From positions 1 through 64,000 of the forward strand of contig NZ_CP018812.1 of the NCBI RefSeq assembly GCF_001922345.1: a stretch of DNA of 64,000 nucleotides, written 5' to 3'. The stretch is from Paraburkholderia sp. SOS3 (GTDB taxonomy: Bacteria; Pseudomonadota; Gammaproteobacteria; Burkholderiales; Burkholderiaceae). Of the stretch, positions 22,409 through 32,311 are shown one piece after another (position 1 is the first letter of the stretch; every line of letters starts with the position of its first letter). Below the pieces are notes generated by a model. The model saw only the letters and a program-made list of their open reading frames with translations, was not told the origin of the DNA and did not search any database. A program made the translations under genes and the position numbers.

Positions 22409-24349
22409 TCACAGCCCGAGCAGGCGCTTCATGTCAGCGCACCTTTGACTCAAACCGTTGAATTCCGCCAGTTCTTCCGGCGTATGTCTGGACTGACGAG
22501 CCAACTGATCAAGGCGTTCACGGGACGCGTCATAGCGCATCTTGAGGATCGCCGCTTTCAGTTCCTCGCCAGCGAGCCGTTCATGCTCGCGACGCTCTTC
22601 GGCGACGCTCGCATCCTCGGGGTCTTTCAGCAACAAATCCCGAACGTTTTCATCATAGTCCAGAATTTCGCGAAAGATTTCCTCGAAGGTTGGGGCGTTC
22701 GCACCATTGCGCAATAGATCGGACAGCAATTGAAATTCGGCCGTTTCCCCCAATGCTCGCGCGTGGGTCAGCACCTCCTCGAATAGCTCCGCATGACGCG
22801 TTACTGCCAGCAAATCTCGTTCTGCGTCCTCGTCGAGCACCGCCGCGATGCGCGGATGCATGACGAGGTTGCGCAAGGCTCGCTGCTCGATACCGGTTAC
22901 ACTGCGCCGATCCTTGCGCGCGGGCGCCGAACGCGCAGCGGCGGCAATCCGCGCATCGACCTCGCACAGTGCGGCCACTTCGTCGAATGGCACATCGAGG
23001 CGATCCGCGAACATGTGCATGATCTGTGCGCGCAACGCGTTGGCCGGCAGCGCCTGCAATAACGGCTTTGCATCGAAGAGCGCGCGCGCCCTGCCTTCGG
23101 GCTGGTCCAGTTCCTTGCCCGCAAGGACCTCGTTGAGCATGAACTGCGACAGCGGCATGGCCCGCTCGACCTGCGCCGCAAACGCTTCGGTGCCGAACTC
23201 GCGCACATAGCTGTCCGGATCGTGTTCGGTCGGCAGGAACAGGAACCGGATCGTCCGGTTGTCCGCCGCATGCGGCAGGCACGCGTCGAGCGCGCGACGT
23301 GCCGCGCGCCGGCCGGCTGCGTCGCCGTCGAAGCTGAAAATCACCGTATCGGTCTGGCGCAGCAATTTCTGCACATGAATCGGCGTGCAGGCCGTGCCCA
23401 GCGTCGCCACCGCGTTCTGAAACCCCAATTGGGCCAGTGCGACGACGTCCATATACCCTTCAACTACCAGCACGTACCGTTGTTCCCGGATCGCGAGCCG
23501 CGCTTCGAAAAGCCCGTAAAGCTCGCTGCCTTTGTTAAATAGCGGCGTTTCCGGCGAATTCAAATACTTCGGCTCGCCGCCGTCGAGCACGCGGCCTCCG
23601 AAACCGATGACCTGTCCTTTCACGTTGCGGATCGGGAACATCACGCGCTCGCGAAACCGGTCGTAGCGGCGATTCTGGCCCTGCGCATCCGACTTTTCGC
23701 TGACGATCACAAGGCCAGCTTCGACAAGTGCTTCGTCCCTATAATTGGGAAACGCCACCTCGAGGTTCTGCCATCCATCCGGGGCGTAACCGAGACCGAA
23801 GCGCGCCGCGATCTCGCCGGTCAGTCCGCGCTTTTTCAGGTACTGAATCGCATTCGGCGCGCCACGCAGCTGCTTGCGGTAAAAATCGCACGCGGTCTGC
23901 ATCACGTCCGACAGCGCCGTCGTGACGGCCTTCGATACGGCCGGGCCATAGCCTTCGCCGCCGCTACCATTCGCGCCGCCAGCTACGCCGCGCATCGACG
24001 GCTCATGCGGCACCGTCAGGCCCACCGCTTGCGCAAGCTCGTTGACCGCTTCAGGGAATGTCAGCCCCGCATGCTCGATCAGAAAGCCGATCGCCGTTCC
24101 ATGCGCGCCGCAACCGAAGCAGTGATAGAACTGCTTAGTCGGACTAACCGTAAACGAAGGGCTCTTCTCGTTGTGGAACGGGCAAAGCCCCATGAAGTTC
24201 GCGCCGCCTTTCTTGAGCTGCACATACCGCCCCACCACGTCGACGATATCGACGCGGTTGAGCAGGTCCTGCAGGAAAGAGTGCGGAATCACGATACTTG
24301 CGTTGCCTTCAAAAGGACCGGTGCGCCGTCCGCCGGTTGCGTCGGCCAT
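22409..24349 (-). CDS. dnaG: DNA primase
   Basis: A 646-residue primase that lays RNA primers at replication forks. The N-terminal CHC2 zinc ribbon is visible (GLCPFHNEKSPSF, then YHCFGCGAHG). The Toprim core has VEGYMDVVALAQLG and FSFDGDAAGRRAA. The C-terminal helicase-binding part ends RCADMKRLLGL. ATG 24349 gives a 20-residue leader before IPHSFLQDLLNRVDIV, where most homologues begin, so a start nearer 24289 is possible. It lies between yqeY and rpoD in the conserved operon. Confidence 0.97.
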   Translation of the reverse strand: MADATGGRRTGPFEGNASIVIPHSFLQDLLNRVDIVDVVGRYVQLKKGGANFMGLCPFHNEKSPSFTVSPTKQFYHCFGCGAHGTAIGFLIEHAGLTFPEAVNELAQAVGLTVPHEPSMRGVAGGANGSGGEGYGPAVSKAVTTALSDVMQTACDFYRKQLRGAPNAIQYLKKRGLTGEIAARFGLGYAPDGWQNLEVAFPNYRDEALVEAGLVIVSEKSDAQGQNRRYDRFRERVMFPIRNVKGQVIGFGGRVLDGGEPKYLNSPETPLFNKGSELYGLFEARLAIREQRYVLVVEGYMDVVALAQLGFQNAVATLGTACTPIHVQKLLRQTDTVIFSFDGDAAGRRAARRALDACLPHAADNRTIRFLFLPTEHDPDSYVREFGTEAFAAQVERAMPLSQFMLNEVLAGKELDQPEGRARALFDAKPLLQALPANALRAQIMHMFADRLDVPFDEVAALCEVDARIAAAARSAPARKDRRSVTGIEQRALRNLVMHPRIAAVLDEDAERDLLAVTRHAELFEEVLTHARALGETAEFQLLSDLLRNGANAPTFEEIFREILDYDENVRDLLLKDPEDASVAEERREHERLAGEELKAAILKMRYDASRERLDQLARQSRHTPEELAEFNGLSQRCADMKRLLGL

Positions 24350-24460
24350 GCGTTCTGAACAGGATAGGACGCCCGCGCGGAAACGGACACAGGCAACAAC
24401 ATGCGAGCAGGCGCAAGGAGAGCGGCGTCATTCCCGCGCGACCTTGTCCGCGGAAAACCG

Positions 24461-24907
24461 TTACTTCGCGAGTGCGGCCTTGACCTTCGCCGATACCGCT
24501 GTCATGTCCGCGCGGCCCGCCAGTTTCGGCTTCAGCACGCCCATCACCTTGCCCATATCCTGCGGTCCGGCGGCGCCCGTCTGCGCGACGGCTGCCTGAA
24601 CTTCCGCGGCGATCTCGTCATCGGACATTTGCGCGGGCATATAAGCCGCGAGCACGTCGAGCTCGCCCTTTTCCTTCGCGACGAGATCGGTGCGCCCCGC
24701 GGTTTCGAACTGGCTGATCGAGTCTTTGCGCTGCTTGATCATCTTGTCGATGACCGCCGTGACGCCGGCGTCGTCGAGCTCGATACGGTCGTCGACTTCG
24801 CGCTGCTTGATTGCCGCAAGCAGCAGCCGAATCGTGCCGAGGCGTTCTGCCTCCCGCGCGCGCATCGCGGCCTTCATGTCGTCGTTGATCCGAACCTTAA
24901 GACTCAT
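24461..24907 (-). CDS. yqeY: GatB/YqeY domain protein
   Basis: A 148-residue all-helical YqeY protein: MSLKVRINDDMKAAMRAREAE at the start, TIRLLLAAIKQREVDDR in the middle, and DMGKVMGVLKPKLAGRADM near the C-terminus. The domain is related to the tail of GatB, which contacts tRNA; the function of stand-alone YqeY is not well established. It sits between rpsU and dnaG, as in other beta-proteobacteria, downstream of the terminator that follows rpsU. Confidence 0.92.
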   Translation of the reverse strand: MSLKVRINDDMKAAMRAREAERLGTIRLLLAAIKQREVDDRIELDDAGVTAVIDKMIKQRKDSISQFETAGRTDLVAKEKGELDVLAAYMPAQMSDDEIAAEVQAAVAQTGAAGPQDMGKVMGVLKPKLAGRADMTAVSAKVKAALAK

Positions 24908-24999
24908 CGTTCACCTGCCATACGTTGTGAAGGTGTTGCGGGAATGGAATGCGCGTCCGGGCGAGGCGTTGCGCGCCCTAGTGTGTAACACGCAGAACA

Positions 25000-25024
25000 C
25001 AAAAACCCGCGTGAAGCGGGTTTC
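25000..25024 (-). terminator. terminator after rpsU
   Basis: On the minus strand, AAACCCGC/GCGGGTTT with a short loop is followed by TTTTTGTG. A terminator between rpsU and primase is a known control point of this operon in E. coli, letting S21 be made in excess. Confidence 0.8.
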
Positions 25025-25068
25025 TCGAACGCGGACCACCTCGCGCCGGGCCGGGCGCCGCGATGCGA

Positions 25069-25281
25069 TCAATAGAACTTCTTCGGCAGCATCTGGCTGC
25101 GCAGACGCTTGAAGTGCCGCTTGACGGCCGCCGCCTTCTTGCGCTTGCGCTCGGATGTCGGCTTTTCGTAAAACTCGCGCGCGCGAAGCTCGGTCAGCAA
25201 ACCGTTCTTCTCGATCGTGCGCTTGAAGCGGCGCATCGCGACTTCGAAGGGCTCGTTTTCTTTTACGCGAATGGTCGTCAT
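25069..25281 (-). CDS. rpsU: 30S ribosomal protein bS21
   Basis: A 70-residue very basic protein: [21 protein letters not shown] at the N-terminus and [16 protein letters not shown] near the C-terminus, standard for bS21, which helps 30S subunits base-pair with Shine-Dalgarno sites. It is the first gene of the macromolecular synthesis operon and is followed by its own terminator. Confidence 0.98.
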   Translation of the reverse strand: MTTIRVKENEPFEVAMRRFKRTIEKNGLLTELRAREFYEKPTSERKRKKAAAVKRHFKRLRSQMLPKKFY

Positions 25282-25381
25282 CTTTCAATAACGGTTTTGG
25301 GCAAAGGGTTGGAAGTATAGCAGACCTTCTGCATAAAAGCACGGATCAGTCAAGCCCCCCGGAGGGGGGTAACTTTTACGG

Positions 25382-26617
25382 TCAAATCGGCTGCGCTTGA
25401 GCGCCGTGCACAAACTCGGCCGCCGCCTGTCCCGCCGCGACGCCCGAAGCCCACGCCCACTGGAAGTTGTAGCCGCCCAGCCAGCCGGTCACGTCGACCG
25501 CCTCACCGATGAAATACAGGCCCGGCACGCGCGCGCTCATCATCGTCGACGACGACAGTTCGCGCGTATCGATGCCGCCGCGGGTCACCTCGGCCTTCCG
25601 GTAGCCCTCGGTGCCGTTCGGCACGAGCGTCCAGCGCGACAACGCGTCGCCGATCGCGCGCAGCGTCCTGTCCGGCAAATCGGCGATGCGTGCGTCCGCG
25701 GACACGCCGTGCGTCTCGAGCCACACATGCGCAAGCCGCGTCGGCACCCACTCGGAGAGCAGATTTCCGATCTGCCGTTTGCTGCCCGCTTTCGCGTCGA
25801 TGAGCGCTGCAGCCGCGTCGCGTTCGGCCAGCAGATTGATGTGGATGGGCTCGCCCGGCTGCCAGTAGCTCGAAATCTGCAGCACGGCCGGGCCCGACAG
25901 GCCGCGATGGGTGAGCAGCAGGTCTTCGACGAACGCACCGGCAGCCTTTTTCGCGCCAGTCGCGAGGTGTACTTCGAGCGACACGCCCGATAGCGTCGAA
26001 AACGGCGCCCAGTCGGCGGCCGCGAAGGTCAGCGGGACGAGCGCCGGACGTGTGTCGATGAGCTTGTGGCCGAACTGTTTCGCGAGCCGGTAGGCGAAAT
26101 CGGTCGCACCGATCTTCGGAATCGACAGGCCGCCTGTCGCGACCACAAGCGCGCGCGCCTTCATACGCCCCGACTGCTGCGTAGCTAGCACAAAGCTGCC
26201 GTCTTGCAGGCGGCTGACCTCTTCGACGCCGACCGGGCGGCGCCAGGCCACCTGGCCCGCATCGCATTCATTCTTGAGCACGTCGATTACCGCGTCGCTC
26301 GACTGGTCGCAAAACAGCTGCCCTTTATGCTTCTCGTGCCACGTGACGCGATAGCGCTTGAGCAGCGCCATGAAGTCGCGCGGCGTATAGCGCGCAAGTG
26401 CGGAGCGGCAGAAATGCGGGTTCGCCGACAGGTAATTGCCCGGTCCCGCATACAGATTCGTGAAGTTGCAGCGGCCGCCACCCGAAATGCGGATTTTCTC
26501 GGCGAGCCGCGGCGCGTGATCGATCAACGCGACACGACGCCCGAGCTGACCGGCCACCGACGCGCACATCATGCCGGCCGCGCCCGCGCCGATCACGGCG
26601 ATGTCGAAAGTTTCCAT
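25382..26617 (-). CDS. BaiN/HI0933-type NAD(P)/FAD-dependent oxidoreductase
   Basis: A 411-residue flavoprotein of the HI0933/YhiN family. It has a Rossmann dinucleotide site FDIAVIGAGAAGMMCAS at the N-terminus, the family signature ISGGGRCNFTN near residue 45, ATGGLSIPKIGATDFAYRLA near the middle, and a C-terminal FAD-site segment (GLYFIGEAVDVTGWLGGYNF). I place the start at ATG 26617 (METFDIAV). The frame is open further upstream but has no flavoprotein sequence there, and an ATG at 26626 is also possible. It is divergent from tsaD. The physiological substrate is unknown. Confidence 0.9.
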   Translation of the reverse strand: METFDIAVIGAGAAGMMCASVAGQLGRRVALIDHAPRLAEKIRISGGGRCNFTNLYAGPGNYLSANPHFCRSALARYTPRDFMALLKRYRVTWHEKHKGQLFCDQSSDAVIDVLKNECDAGQVAWRRPVGVEEVSRLQDGSFVLATQQSGRMKARALVVATGGLSIPKIGATDFAYRLAKQFGHKLIDTRPALVPLTFAAADWAPFSTLSGVSLEVHLATGAKKAAGAFVEDLLLTHRGLSGPAVLQISSYWQPGEPIHINLLAERDAAAALIDAKAGSKRQIGNLLSEWVPTRLAHVWLETHGVSADARIADLPDRTLRAIGDALSRWTLVPNGTEGYRKAEVTRGGIDTRELSSSTMMSARVPGLYFIGEAVDVTGWLGGYNFQWAWASGVAAGQAAAEFVHGAQAQPI

Positions 26618-26715
26618 GGCGCGCATTGTAACTGGCGTGGCTAGCGCCGCCGCAGCCTCAGGCGACCGTTGAGGCCCACTGCTATACTGTTGGGTTACCC
26701 GCTCCATTTCGCACC

Positions 26716-27741
26716 ATGCTCGTTCTCGGCATCGAAAGCTCCTGCGACGAAACCGGTCTTGCGCTCTACGACACTGGGCGCGGCCTGCTCGCGCACGCGC
26801 TGCACTCGCAGATCGCGATGCATCGCGAGTACGGCGGCGTCGTGCCGGAGCTCGCTTCGCGCGATCACATCCGGCGCGCGCTGCCGTTGCTCGAGGAAGT
26901 ACTCGAGCGCTCGGGCGTCGCTCAGGCCGATATCGACGCGATCGCCTTCACGCAGGGTCCGGGCCTTGCCGGCGCGCTGCTGGTCGGCGCGAGCGTCGCG
27001 AACGGCCTCGCGATGGCGTGGGACAAACCGACCATCGGCATTCATCATCTGGAAGGGCACCTGTTGTCGCCGCTGCTCGTCGATGCGCCGCCACCGTTTC
27101 CGTTCGTCGCGCTACTCGTATCGGGCGGACATACGCAACTGATGCGCGTGACCGACGTCGGCATCTACGAGACGCTCGGCGAAACGCTCGACGATGCGGC
27201 CGGCGAGGCGTTTGACAAGACCGCCAAACTTCTCGGCCTCGGCTATCCGGGCGGCCCCGAAGTGTCGCGGCTCGCCGAATTCGGCACACCGGGCGCCGTG
27301 GCGCTGCCGCGTCCGATGCTGCATTCGGGCGATCTCGACTTCAGCTTCAGCGGCCTCAAAACGGCCGTGCTCACGCAGATGAAAAAGCTCGGCACGAACG
27401 TCTGCGAGCAGAGCAAAGCGGACCTCGCACGCGGCTTCGTCGATGCGGCCGTCGAAGTGCTCGCCGCGAAGTCGCTTGCGGCGTTGAAGCGCACGAAACT
27501 GAAGCGGCTGGTCGTAGCGGGCGGCGTGGGCGCGAACCGGCAATTGCGCGAGGCGCTATCGGCGGCGGCGAAAAAGCGCGGCTTCGACGTGCATTATCCG
27601 GACCTGTCGTTGTGCACCGATAACGGCGCGATGATTGCGCTTGCCGGCGCGTTGCGGCTGCAGCGCTGGCCCGAACAGGCGCATGCCGATTATGCGTTCA
27701 CGGTCAAGCCGCGTTGGGATCTTGCATCGCTCGCGCGCTAG
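26716..27741 (+). CDS. tsaD: tRNA N6-adenosine threonylcarbamoyltransferase TsaD
   Basis: A 341-residue enzyme that adds the threonylcarbamoyl group to A37 of ANN-decoding tRNAs, with TsaB, TsaC and TsaE. Visible: [19 protein letters not shown], the metal-binding [17 protein letters not shown] and a C-terminal [17 protein letters not shown] 26716 directly begins the conserved N-terminus. A strong bidirectional terminator follows. Confidence 0.98.
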   Translation: MLVLGIESSCDETGLALYDTGRGLLAHALHSQIAMHREYGGVVPELASRDHIRRALPLLEEVLERSGVAQADIDAIAFTQGPGLAGALLVGASVANGLAMAWDKPTIGIHHLEGHLLSPLLVDAPPPFPFVALLVSGGHTQLMRVTDVGIYETLGETLDDAAGEAFDKTAKLLGLGYPGGPEVSRLAEFGTPGAVALPRPMLHSGDLDFSFSGLKTAVLTQMKKLGTNVCEQSKADLARGFVDAAVEVLAAKSLAALKRTKLKRLVVAGGVGANRQLREALSAAAKKRGFDVHYPDLSLCTDNGAMIALAGALRLQRWPEQAHADYAFTVKPRWDLASLAR

Positions 27742-27795
27742 ACGGTCGCTGCTGACGTCATGGCGCGCGACGCATACGTACGTAACCACGAAAAC

Positions 27796-27824
27796 ACAAA
27801 CGGCCGCATCGAGCGGCCGTTTGT
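27796..27824. terminator. bidirectional terminator between tsaD and folE2
   Basis: A 12-bp perfect stem ACAAACGGCCGC/GCGGCCGTTTGT with an ATCGA loop. Its A- and T-rich ends serve both converging genes. Confidence 0.85.
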
Positions 27825-27846
27825 ATGAGCATCATCAAACCAGCAA

Positions 27847-28656
27847 TTACCGCGCAACGCGCTTGTCGTTCTCGATCAGCGCATACGCGCTGTGATTGTG
27901 GATCGACTCGAAGTTCTCCGCTTCGAGCACATACGCAACGATCCGCTCATCTGCGTTGAGCCGTTGCGCGACATCGCGCACGAGGTCTTCGACGAACTTC
28001 GGGTTCTCGTACGCACGCTCCGTGACGAATTTCTCATCCGGGCGCTTGAGCAGCCCCCACAGTTCGCACGATGCTTCTTCTTCGGCAATGCGGATCAGCT
28101 CTTCAACGGCGATATCGCCGGCCAGTTCCGCATCGATCGTCACATGCGAGCGCTGGTTGTGCGCGCCGTACTGCGAGATCTGCTTCGAGCACGGGCACAG
28201 ACTCGTGACCGGCACCAGCACCTTCAGGAACACACGCGTCACGCCGTCGCGCACATCGCCCGCAAGCGTCACCTCATAGTCGAGCAGGCTCTGCACGCCC
28301 GACACCGGCGCGGTCTTGTTCACGAAATACGGGAACGACACTTCGATACGTCCGGCGCGCGCCTCGAGCTTCTCGAGCATCGAGGCCAGCATCGGGCGCA
28401 GCGTCGTCGCATCGAGCGGCTCGGTGCGCTCCTCGAGCAAGGCGACGAAGCGCGACATATGCGTGCCCTTCTGCTCCGCGGGCAAGTGAACATCGAGGTT
28501 CCACGTGCCGATGGTCGGCTGTACCGCGCCGGCTTGCGTGCGAACCGTCAATGGATGACGCACCGCCTTGACGCCCACCCGCTGAATCGGAATCTGCCGG
28601 GTATCGACCGTGCTCTGCACGTCGGGCATCACGAAAGCGGGGTTCATCTGATTCAT
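27847..28656 (-). CDS. folE2: GTP cyclohydrolase FolE2 (GTP cyclohydrolase IB)
   Basis: A 269-residue zinc-sparing form of GTP cyclohydrolase, the first step of folate and queuosine synthesis (GTP to dihydroneopterin triphosphate). The signature [20 protein letters not shown] holds the metal-binding Cys. The start is ATG 28656 ([12 protein letters not shown]) with gtGAGGAtaaaaag upstream; the frame is open far beyond but that part overlaps dxs. It is downstream of dxs on the same strand, about 155 bases away. Confidence 0.96.
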   Translation of the reverse strand: MNQMNPAFVMPDVQSTVDTRQIPIQRVGVKAVRHPLTVRTQAGAVQPTIGTWNLDVHLPAEQKGTHMSRFVALLEERTEPLDATTLRPMLASMLEKLEARAGRIEVSFPYFVNKTAPVSGVQSLLDYEVTLAGDVRDGVTRVFLKVLVPVTSLCPCSKQISQYGAHNQRSHVTIDAELAGDIAVEELIRIAEEEASCELWGLLKRPDEKFVTERAYENPKFVEDLVRDVAQRLNADERIVAYVLEAENFESIHNHSAYALIENDKRVAR

Positions 28657-28716
28657 CTTTTTATCCTCACGGGCACGCGCGGGCGCGTGCGTGCAAATGG
28701 CGATCTGCAAATGGCA

Positions 28717-28741
28717 ACCGCCGGCTTCAAGCCGGCGGTTC
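28717..28741. repeat. 12-bp inverted repeat between dxs and folE2
   Basis: AACCGCCGGCTT and AAGCCGGCGGTT flank a single base, so RNA would form a stem with a small CTTCAAG-type loop. It has no T tract on either strand. It could be a processing signal or a scattered GC hairpin element; I cannot see further copies. Confidence 0.55.
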
Positions 28742-28811
28742 CGGATGGGCTCCACGGCCCATCGACTCGTATTGGAGAATGCCGCAACCGGCGGCAAGTG
28801 CGCCGTCAGGC

Positions 28812-30722
28812 TCAGGCGACGCGCTTCACCGACTTTCCGGCCGATGCCGCGCTGACATGATCGATGAACCGTTCGCGGATCGACTTCGCGATGCCCGCGC
28901 CGTCGAGACCGCATTCGGCGAGCAGCTTGGCCGGATCCCCATGATCGATGAACTGATCGGGGAGGCCCAATTGTAGTACGGGCCTGATAACCCCACTTGC
29001 CAGCAGGGCTTCGACGCAGGCAGAGCCCGCACCGGCCATCACACTGCCTTCTTCGACCGTGACGAGCGCATCGTGCGTTTCCGCCAGTTCGCGGATCAGC
29101 TCCGCGTCGACCGGCTTCACGAAGCGCATGTTGGCGACGGTCGCATCGAGCTGCTCGGCGGCGGCGAGCGACGGTGCGACCATCGTGCCGAACGCGAGAA
29201 TCGCGATGCGCTTGCCCGCGGGCTGCGACGTTTCGCGGCGGATTTCGCCCTTGCCGACCGGCAGTGCGGCCATCTGCTTGACGGTCGCGACGCCCGTTCC
29301 CGCGCCGCGCGGATAGCGGACCGCCGTCGGGTTCGGCTGCTGAAGCGCCGTATACAGCATCTGACGGCATTCGTTTTCGTCCGACGCGGCCATCACCGTC
29401 ATGTTCGGGATGCAGCGCAGGAACGCGAGGTCGTAGGCGCCCGCGTGCGTCGCGCCGTCCGCGCCGACAAGACCCGCGCGGTCGATCGCGAACACGACCG
29501 GCAGGTTCTGCAATGCGACATCGTGAATCAGCTGGTCGTAGCCGCGCTGCAGGAACGTCGAGTAGATCGCGACGACCGGCTTCATGCCTTCGGCCGCGAG
29601 GCCGCCCGCGAACGTAACCGCATGCTGTTCCGCGATGCCGACGTCGTAGTAGCGGTCCGGAAAGCGCTTCTCGAACTCGACCATACCCGAGCCTTCGCGC
29701 ATTGCCGGCGTGATGCCGACCACGCGCGCGTCGAGCTCGGCCGCATCGCAAAGCCACTCGCCGAACACTTGCGTGTACGTCTTCTTGCCAGGCGCGGACG
29801 ACGGCTTGATGCCCTCGGCCGGGTTGAACTTGCCGGGGCCGTGGTACAGCACCGGATCGGCTTCGGCGAGCTTGTAGCCCTGGCCTTTCTTCGTCACGAC
29901 GTGCAGGAATTGCGGCCCGCGCAATTCCTTGATGTTCTGCAGCGTCGGGATCAGCGAGTCGAGATCGTGCCCGTCGATCGGACCGATGTAGTTGAAACCG
30001 AACTCTTCGAACAGCGTAGCCGGCACGATCATGCCCTTCGCGTGTTCTTCGAGCTTGCGCGCGAGGTCGAGCATCGGCGGCGCCACGCGCAGCACGCGTT
30101 CGACGCCCGCGCGCGCGGCCGCGTAGAAGCGGCCGGACATGAGCCGTGCAAGATGGCGGTTCAACGCGCCGACCGGCGGCGAGATCGACATGTCGTTGTC
30201 GTTCAGGATGACGAGCAGCGGCACGTCGTCGGCCACACCGGCGTTGTTCATCGCTTCGAACGCCATGCCCGCCGTCATCGCGCCATCCCCGATCACCGCG
30301 ATCGAAAAGCGGTCTTCGTGCTGCAGCTTGCTCGCGATCGCCATGCCGAGCGCGGCCGAAATCGACGTGCTCGAATGCGCGGTGCCAAACGTGTCGTATT
30401 CGGATTCCGAGCGGCGCGGGAAGCCCGAGATGCCGCCGAGCTGGCGCAGCGAATGCATCTGGTCGCGGCGGCCCGTCAGGATCTTGTGCGGATAGGTCTG
30501 GTGGCCGACGTCCCAGACAATGCGATCGCGCGGCGTGTCGAACACGTAATGCAGCGCGATCGTCAGCTCGACGGTACCGAGATTGGACGACAGATGTCCG
30601 CCGGTTTGCGACACGCTGTCGAGCACGAAATTACGCAGCTCGCCGGCAAGCGAATGCAACTGGCGGAGGTCGAGGCGGCGCAGGGCGGCCGGGTCGTCAA
30701 TGGTTTTCAGCAAGTCGTACAT
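28812..30722 (-). CDS. dxs: 1-deoxy-D-xylulose-5-phosphate synthase
   Basis: A 636-residue thiamine diphosphate enzyme that joins pyruvate and glyceraldehyde 3-phosphate, the first step of the MEP isoprenoid route. Visible: [20 protein letters not shown] at the start, TPP-binding [16 protein letters not shown] and [12 protein letters not shown], a pyrimidine-binding [14 protein letters not shown], and [16 protein letters not shown] chose ATG 30722 (MYDLL) rather than the longer frame. The ispA gene lies immediately upstream, so isoprenoid genes are clustered. Confidence 0.98.
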   Translation of the reverse strand: MYDLLKTIDDPAALRRLDLRQLHSLAGELRNFVLDSVSQTGGHLSSNLGTVELTIALHYVFDTPRDRIVWDVGHQTYPHKILTGRRDQMHSLRQLGGISGFPRRSESEYDTFGTAHSSTSISAALGMAIASKLQHEDRFSIAVIGDGAMTAGMAFEAMNNAGVADDVPLLVILNDNDMSISPPVGALNRHLARLMSGRFYAAARAGVERVLRVAPPMLDLARKLEEHAKGMIVPATLFEEFGFNYIGPIDGHDLDSLIPTLQNIKELRGPQFLHVVTKKGQGYKLAEADPVLYHGPGKFNPAEGIKPSSAPGKKTYTQVFGEWLCDAAELDARVVGITPAMREGSGMVEFEKRFPDRYYDVGIAEQHAVTFAGGLAAEGMKPVVAIYSTFLQRGYDQLIHDVALQNLPVVFAIDRAGLVGADGATHAGAYDLAFLRCIPNMTVMAASDENECRQMLYTALQQPNPTAVRYPRGAGTGVATVKQMAALPVGKGEIRRETSQPAGKRIAILAFGTMVAPSLAAAEQLDATVANMRFVKPVDAELIRELAETHDALVTVEEGSVMAGAGSACVEALLASGVIRPVLQLGLPDQFIDHGDPAKLLAECGLDGAGIAKSIRERFIDHVSAASAGKSVKRVA

Positions 30723-30825
30723 CGTCGTTCCATTGTAGGAAAACTTGCGCGCCCGCACTTCATTCGCGCCTACCCCTTCTGGTCTCTAGCGTGGCGGCGG
30801 GCTTTCGCGTTGGTTCTTCGCTTCT

Positions 30826-31710
30826 TCAGCTGACCCGGTTCACGACCAGGTCCGCAAGCTCGGCAAGACGCTGTGCGCGCGTGCCGAAGGGCGCGAGCGC
30901 CGCGTGTGCATCGCTGCGCAGTTGCGCCGCGAGCGCGCGCGATGCGTCGAGCCCGATAATCGATACATAAGTCGGCTTGCCGTCCTTCGCATCCTTGCCC
31001 GCGGTCTTGCCGAGCGTGGCCGAATCGGATGTGGCGTCGAGGATGTCGTCGACCACCTGGAATGCGAGGCCCACGGCCGCCGCATAAGCGTCGAGCGCGC
31101 GCAGCGCGTTCGCATCGGGCGTCTCGCCGGCCAGCGCACCCATGCGCACCGACGCGCGCAACAGCGCGCCGGTTTTCATACGGTGCATCGTTTCGAGTTG
31201 CTCGCGCGTAAGCTTGTGGCCGACGCTCGCGAGATCGATGGCCTGGCCGCCCGCCATGCCGATCGAGCCGATCGCGAGGGCAAGCTCGCGCGTCAGCGCC
31301 GCCTGCTGTGCGGCAGCAAGCGCCGCGCCTTCGGTCAGCGCGACGAATGCCTGCGACTGCAGCGCGTCGCCGACCAGCAGTGCCATCGCTTCATCGTACT
31401 GGATGTGCACCGTCGGCTTGCCGCGGCGCAGGGCATCGTCGTCCATGCATGGCATGTCGTCGTGCACGAGCGAGTACACATGCACCATTTCCAGCGCGGC
31501 CGCGGCGGCCTCGAGCGACTCGGCACGCGCGCTCGTCAACTCGCCTGCCGCGTGGCAGAGCAACGGACGGACGCGCTTGCCGCCGCCCAGCACCGCGTAG
31601 CGCATCGCCTCATGCAGGCGCGCCGGGGCGGTCGAGGTGGGCGGCAAGTAGTGATCGAGAGCCTGTTCCACGCGCTCGAGCACCGTGCGCATCCATTGTT
31701 CGAAATTCAT
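30826..31710 (-). CDS. ispA: farnesyl diphosphate synthase / polyprenyl synthetase
   Basis: A 294-residue prenyltransferase joining dimethylallyl or geranyl diphosphate with isopentenyl diphosphate. The first Asp-rich motif is DDMPCMDDD (DDx4D, about residue 94) and the second is VVDDILDATSDS; LGGGKRVRPLLCHA is the family start motif. Its ATG overlaps the stop of xseB (ATGA). Together with dxs it forms the isoprenoid part of this operon. Confidence 0.96.
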   Translation of the reverse strand: MNFEQWMRTVLERVEQALDHYLPPTSTAPARLHEAMRYAVLGGGKRVRPLLCHAAGELTSARAESLEAAAAALEMVHVYSLVHDDMPCMDDDALRRGKPTVHIQYDEAMALLVGDALQSQAFVALTEGAALAAAQQAALTRELALAIGSIGMAGGQAIDLASVGHKLTREQLETMHRMKTGALLRASVRMGALAGETPDANALRALDAYAAAVGLAFQVVDDILDATSDSATLGKTAGKDAKDGKPTYVSIIGLDASRALAAQLRSDAHAALAPFGTRAQRLAELADLVVNRVS

Positions 31711-32003
31711 AGATCGTCGTCTCCGCTATCAGCGGCGGTTGTGGGGAGCGGCTTCAGCGTTTCGCCATCAAGCACGCGAACCTGTTGTTCGACTTTTTCG
31801 AGTTGCTGCTGGCAGAACGCCACGAGGGCGGCGCCGCGCCGGTACGCGGCAAGCGACTCCTCAAGACTCAAGCTGCCGCCCTCCATGCGCCCGACGAGCC
31901 CTTCGAGCTCCGCGAGCGCCGCTTCGTACGTGTCGGGCAGCGGCGCACCGGCCTCTGCCGCAGGGGACGTATCAGCGTTCTGGTTGGATGCGGTGTTCGC
32001 CAT
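31707..32003 (-). CDS. xseB: exodeoxyribonuclease VII small subunit
   Basis: A 98-residue helical protein with the conserved core YEAALAELEGLVGRMEGGSL and LEESLAAYRRGAALVAFCQQ. It binds XseA to form exonuclease VII. The ATG at 32003 (MANTAS) is preferred over the upstream ATG 32015. The xseB-ispA-dxs order is common in proteobacteria. Confidence 0.95.
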   Translation of the reverse strand: MANTASNQNADTSPAAEAGAPLPDTYEAALAELEGLVGRMEGGSLSLEESLAAYRRGAALVAFCQQQLEKVEQQVRVLDGETLKPLPTTAADSGDDDL

Positions 32004-32311
32004 GAATCGTCGCAAAATTAAAACAAGTCGGACATTCTACGGCAAAAGCGACATTTCCGATCTCACCACCGGCTCCGATGCCGTTGCGCATTGGGCACAC
32101 GACATGCGGGCCATGGCATGCATGCGCGTCGCGTCCGTCAAAAAACTCTAGCGCCGATAGGGTAAAAACGCGAACTTCGAAGACAATTTTGACCCAAATC
32201 AGGTACTTAAAGTCCCCAAGGAGGGGGAAACAGGTATAATCGCGGGCTCCCTAAATCGAATCTTCGATGGTTGGGTTGTTCACTGCTTTCACGTCTTCAT
32301 CGGGAGTGGGA
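32004..32311 (+). other. 308-bp divergent promoter region
   Basis: This region separates xseB (minus) and the Rieske gene (plus). It contains TATAAT at 32235-32240, a perfect -10 box 72 bases before ATG 32312, but no good -35 hexamer at 16-18 bp. No gene is seen. Confidence 0.5.

Noticed and set aside
25354-25371. CCCCCC/GGGGGG hairpin between rpsU and the flavoprotein gene
   Set aside because: No T tract and a loop of only about 3 bases; too weak to call a terminator.
27847-29757. 636-codon minus-strand frame ending in FolE2
   Set aside because: Only the last 269 codons are FolE2. The upstream part overlaps dxs in another frame and has no ribosome site; the start at 28656 is better.
29073-30833. 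586-codon plus-strand frame opposite dxs
   Set aside because: Antisense shadow with Arg/Asp-rich composition; dxs motifs on the minus strand are clear.
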